DNA from: an uncultured Spirochaetales bacterium
Lineage (GTDB): Bacteria; Spirochaetota; Spirochaetia; Sphaerochaetales; Sphaerochaetaceae
Length of the DNA: 17,922 nucleotides
Assembly: GCA_934276485.1 (NCBI GenBank)
Contig: CAKQTE010000008.1
Span: 1-17,922 of the forward strand
Reading direction: 5' to 3'
The notes below the pieces were generated by a model, which saw only the letters and a program-made list of their open reading frames with translations, made no database searches and was not told the origin of the DNA. Made by a program: the position numbers and the translations under genes. Each line of letters begins with the position of its first letter. The stretch's first letter is position 1. Positions 15,875 to 17,922 of this stretch are shown piece after piece.

Positions 15875-16849
15875 TTAAATACTACATTCCTTTTCCGACA
15901 AGGGTTTCACCACGGCATCTTTGAGGGTAACGATGTATCCCCAAAACGTTCTATCTGCTTCTTTGTCACTGCTAAAATCCTTTTCATGACCATCAGCCCT
16001 GAGGATTTCCTCTTGAATGGTTTTTGCCTGAGGGTAAGATACAACTCGCTCCCCTTTAGGAAACTCACTGCGTTCAGCTATGATTTGCGTAACTGTACCA
16101 CTGATGGAATACTTAGCAAAGCCATGGTGCTCTTCTTCAAAGTCAATGATGATACCATGAGCATTTTTATATTCAGCTGGCATCACACATGTCCAATCAA
16201 CCTTGTCACCCACAGCAAACGTATCCTCACTGCATTGAAGTTGCCAAGCTTCATAATATAGCTTACACTCATCGTAATGGGTCTCTTCCTTGATTTGAAG
16301 TTTCTCTATATAGCTTGAAAGACATGCCAATTCCTTCGACAAATCCGTAAAGCAATTGTCTCCATCCCAGTTTAACTCAATACTACCGGTAAGACGGAGC
16401 AATGCAGCCAAAGGAAAATCTTCATGAGCCGACCATGCTGCATAGTAACCAAAGATACCAAATGCATTCAGCACCCGAAAGCCCTCCGAGACAATAGCCT
16501 CCTTGAAATCTTCATAAGGAACTGTCTCATGCCATTCTTGAAGAACGTTTTTTTCATCGTCCCTCTGCTGTATATCCATGATGACCAAATTGTTTTTTAA
16601 TAATTTCAGTCCCAGATACATCTCCCCCGGCTCTTCATCCCATGTGGTGTCCGTCTCTTCGATGTAATCTTCAGTTTCAAAACCCTGTTTTTTAGCAGTG
16701 AAAAAATCAAGGCAGGCTTCAATCAAGGAGGCCAAAGGATTAGGCCCCCCATAACCTGCATCACATTTGATCAGCTTATCACCAATCAACAACTCAATGG
16801 CACAACAACCATATATGATATACTGAACATGTACTTTAAACTGCCCCAT
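15875..16849 (-). CDS. Protein with C-terminal DUF6578-like domain, unknown function
   Basis: 324 residues. The C-terminal half (about 196-315) has CKLYYEAWQLQCSEDTFAVG and DKVDWTC, a pattern like the WQ-x-C...PF-x-VGD-x-V-x-W signature I associate with DUF6578, with one of the usual paired Cys replaced by Ser/Glu. The N-terminal half (about 1-180) is a separate acidic domain: YGCCAIELLIGDKLIKCDAG, then several W and F residues, and no known motif. No signal peptide. It lies 16 nt after the FVFGSN gene and 19 nt before the 251-residue gene, so it is the middle of a three-gene operon. Family assignment comes from memory of the motif and is moderate at best; function unknown. Confidence 0.6.
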   Translation of the reverse strand: MGQFKVHVQYIIYGCCAIELLIGDKLIKCDAGYGGPNPLASLIEACLDFFTAKKQGFETEDYIEETDTTWDEEPGEMYLGLKLLKNNLVIMDIQQRDDEKNVLQEWHETVPYEDFKEAIVSEGFRVLNAFGIFGYYAAWSAHEDFPLAALLRLTGSIELNWDGDNCFTDLSKELACLSSYIEKLQIKEETHYDECKLYYEAWQLQCSEDTFAVGDKVDWTCVMPAEYKNAHGIIIDFEEEHHGFAKYSISGTVTQIIAERSEFPKGERVVSYPQAKTIQEEILRADGHEKDFSSDKEADRTFWGYIVTLKDAVVKPLSEKECSI

Positions 16850-16865
16850 ACTACTTTTCCTTAAA

Positions 16866-17336
16866 TTAGATGTTATTTCCTCTACTTCCCATCAGCACCT
16901 TCCAGAAGCTGATAGGCAGATACACATTCTCCAAATAAGCAGCTTCCTTGAACATAGGAGCCATCTCTTCCGGAGTATAACCAGCAATACCGCAACCCAC
17001 AGGAGTTACCAGAAACTTCAGTTCCGGATGCACCCTGGCATATTGCGTAAATCTCATGACGGCAAGCTTTGTACTATGCTCACCCTCCATCGTGGGAATA
17101 GTGTAAGACTGACCCTGCAATCCCTCACCATTTCCCCATTCTGCACCAAACTCATTGTAAGCCACACGAGCTGCACCTGCATGATGCATACCTAGCTCAT
17201 TGCTTCCAAACACGAAGATTTCGTTTGGTGCCAAGCTGTTAATAACAGACGGGATGATACGGGTAGGCAATGTCCCTGTATTCCCACCTGTCATCCAATA
17301 ACGCTCTTCATCTGTATAAATGTTCTTTCTTTTCAT
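16866..17336 (-). CDS. FVFGSN/GLQGQSY-family protein (phage-associated, macro-like)
   Basis: 156 residues. The core has NEIFVFGSNELGMHHAGAA (about 38-56), GLQGQSYTIPT (about 72-82) and LVTPVGCGIAGYTPEEMAPMF (about 109-129). This motif set marks a family often annotated as A1S_2505-like phage non-structural protein, whose Gly-rich loops resemble a macro or nucleotide-binding fold. It may bind ADP-ribose or a related nucleotide; the exact reaction is unknown to me. The ATG at 17334-17336 is abutted by AAGGAGG with no spacer, which is odd but of little weight because Bacteroidota depend weakly on Shine-Dalgarno pairing. An ATG at codon 15 is an alternative, but it would remove residues before the conserved core only. 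It is the first gene of the three-gene cluster. Confidence 0.8.
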   Translation of the reverse strand: MKRKNIYTDEERYWMTGGNTGTLPTRIIPSVINSLAPNEIFVFGSNELGMHHAGAARVAYNEFGAEWGNGEGLQGQSYTIPTMEGEHSTKLAVMRFTQYARVHPELKFLVTPVGCGIAGYTPEEMAPMFKEAAYLENVYLPISFWKVLMGSRGNNI

Positions 17337-17396
17337 CCTCCTTGAATATTACGTTTATTTCTACCCCAAAAGGTCTAATAGTTCAAATACTGGATG

Positions 17397-17404
17397 CAAA
17401 AGTA
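17397..17404 (-). promoter_or_regulatory. -7 box upstream of the FVFGSN operon
   Basis: The minus strand reads TACTTTTG (TAnnTTTG), about 60 nt before the ATG at 17336. No -33 TTTG at 19-21 nt. A candidate start for the three-gene operon. Confidence 0.4.
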
Positions 17405-17560
17405 AAAAAACATAATGCAATCTATCTGCACTGTCAGAAAAAAGATCGTCTCCAATTGCAAAAATACAAAGTTTTTTTGAATAACATCACAAAATCATCA
17501 ATTAATTTTGAGAAAAAGGAAAATAACTCAAATAACAATTACTCTTAACACAGTAGATTC
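17405..17560. other. A+T-rich part of the gap left of the direct repeat
   Basis: This is the main unassigned part of the 383-nt gene-free stretch 17337-17719. It is strongly A+T-rich with many A runs. I see no gene, no RNA and no clear signal beyond the -7 box at its left end. Confidence 0.3.
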
Positions 17561-17604
17561 TAATTCAAAAGTGTACCACTCCTAATAATTCAAAAGTATA
17601 CCAC
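17561..17604. repeat. Two direct repeats of 19 nt with 25-nt period
   Basis: TAATTCAAAAGTGTACCAC at 17561-17579 and TAATTCAAAAGTATACCAC at 17586-17604 differ at one base. Repeats of this kind near A+T-rich DNA could be binding sites for a regulator or the remains of an insertion-sequence end (IS21-type ends carry such repeats). On the minus strand the second copy also gives TACTTTTG, a -7-like box. No transposase is in the window. Confidence 0.5.
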
Positions 17605-17663
17605 CTTGTAATATGTAACTCTGCAGTACCAAAAAATGGCAAAAGAATGCAGAATGGAAGATA

Positions 17664-17695
17664 GCTGACAGGAAAGTTTTCACCATCCTGCCAGC
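17664..17695 (-). terminator. Possible terminator hairpin of the right-edge gene
   Basis: GCTGACAGGA (17664-17673) pairs with TCCTGCCAGC (17686-17695) with one A/C mismatch and a 12-nt loop, 24 nt after the TAG at 17720. The minus-strand side continues TATCTTCC, a weak T tract, so termination strength is uncertain. Confidence 0.4.
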
Positions 17696-17719
17696 CAATA
17701 AAGAAAAACACCAGAAATA

Positions 17720-17922
17720 CTACATTTCACTCCAATGCTTTGAAAACGTCATTTCACTCTGGTTGTCCAGATACTCTTGCAAGAACTTGAATGGGAAAGG
17801 ATATGTCATCAGCTCATCCCATTGCCCCAAGCCTACAGTAAGCATATTCTTCAACTCTTGAATATCATCCCATACACGCTCTGGATGAGTCTTTTTCAAA
17901 ATGCAGATACGCCTTACATGGG
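17720..17922 (-). CDS. C-terminal end of an unknown protein, partial (runs off right edge)
   Basis: 67 codons to TAG 17720-17722 are open and look coding: RRICILKKTHPERVWDDIQE, then LTVGLGQWDELMTYPFPFKF, LQEYLDNQSEMTF and SKHWSEM. The start lies outside the window. The sequence is amphipathic, with many charged and aromatic residues, consistent with a soluble helical C-terminus. I do not recognise the family. It is on the same strand as all other genes and is followed by a hairpin that may end its transcript. Confidence 0.6.
   Translation of the reverse strand, partial: HVRRICILKKTHPERVWDDIQELKNMLTVGLGQWDELMTYPFPFKFLQEYLDNQSEMTFSKHWSEM

Overview
The window comes from a Bacteroidota genome, most likely Prevotella/Segatella. 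The evidence is: repeated -7 boxes of the TAnnTTTG type upstream of genes, A+T-rich gaps with few Shine-Dalgarno sites, an SPII lipoprotein, a pectinase ending in a type IX secretion-like C-terminal domain, and a BglX-type GH3 glucosidase. The genus is inference from style; no rRNA or marker gene is present. Every gene I can support lies on the minus strand, so the window is transcribed right to left.

Left part (1-3920): the start of a lipoprotein gene that runs off the edge, a rho-independent terminator, and a large secreted pectinase combining a pectin methylesterase (CE8) with a pectate lyase (PL1) behind two tandem N-terminal modules. The esterase would create the de-esterified galacturonan that the lyase cuts.

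Accessory stretch (about 4.4-10.7 kb): A+T-rich, with many unrecognised or broken genes. It holds a DnaB-type helicase pseudogene, a small basic protein, a secreted repeat protein, a 33-residue zinc-ribbon protein, an HU-like protein with its own promoter, and a long two-part gene ending in an array of zinc ribbons and apparently split by a frameshift. A 625-bp gap follows, carrying a near-consensus promoter that points rightwards with no intact gene after it, and then a small HTH-like protein. This resembles a decaying mobile element or phage-satellite remnant, but no integrase, transposase or att site is visible.

Right part (10.9-17.9 kb): a small charged coiled-coil protein just after bglX, the secreted GH3 enzyme, a two-TM membrane protein, and a three-gene cluster. 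In transcription order the cluster is a phage-associated FVFGSN/GLQGQSY protein, a protein with a DUF6578-like C-terminal half, and an unknown 251-residue protein with a decayed in-frame tail. Beyond it lie a 25-nt-period direct repeat and the 3' end of another unknown gene. The cluster resembles the hypothetical, immunity-like gene sets common in gut Bacteroidota; that role is inference.

The best candidates for something undescribed are the split zinc-ribbon protein (6924-9625), the small zinc-ribbon/repeat-protein/DnaB-like cluster (4432-6320), and the orphan rightward promoter at 9796-9826.
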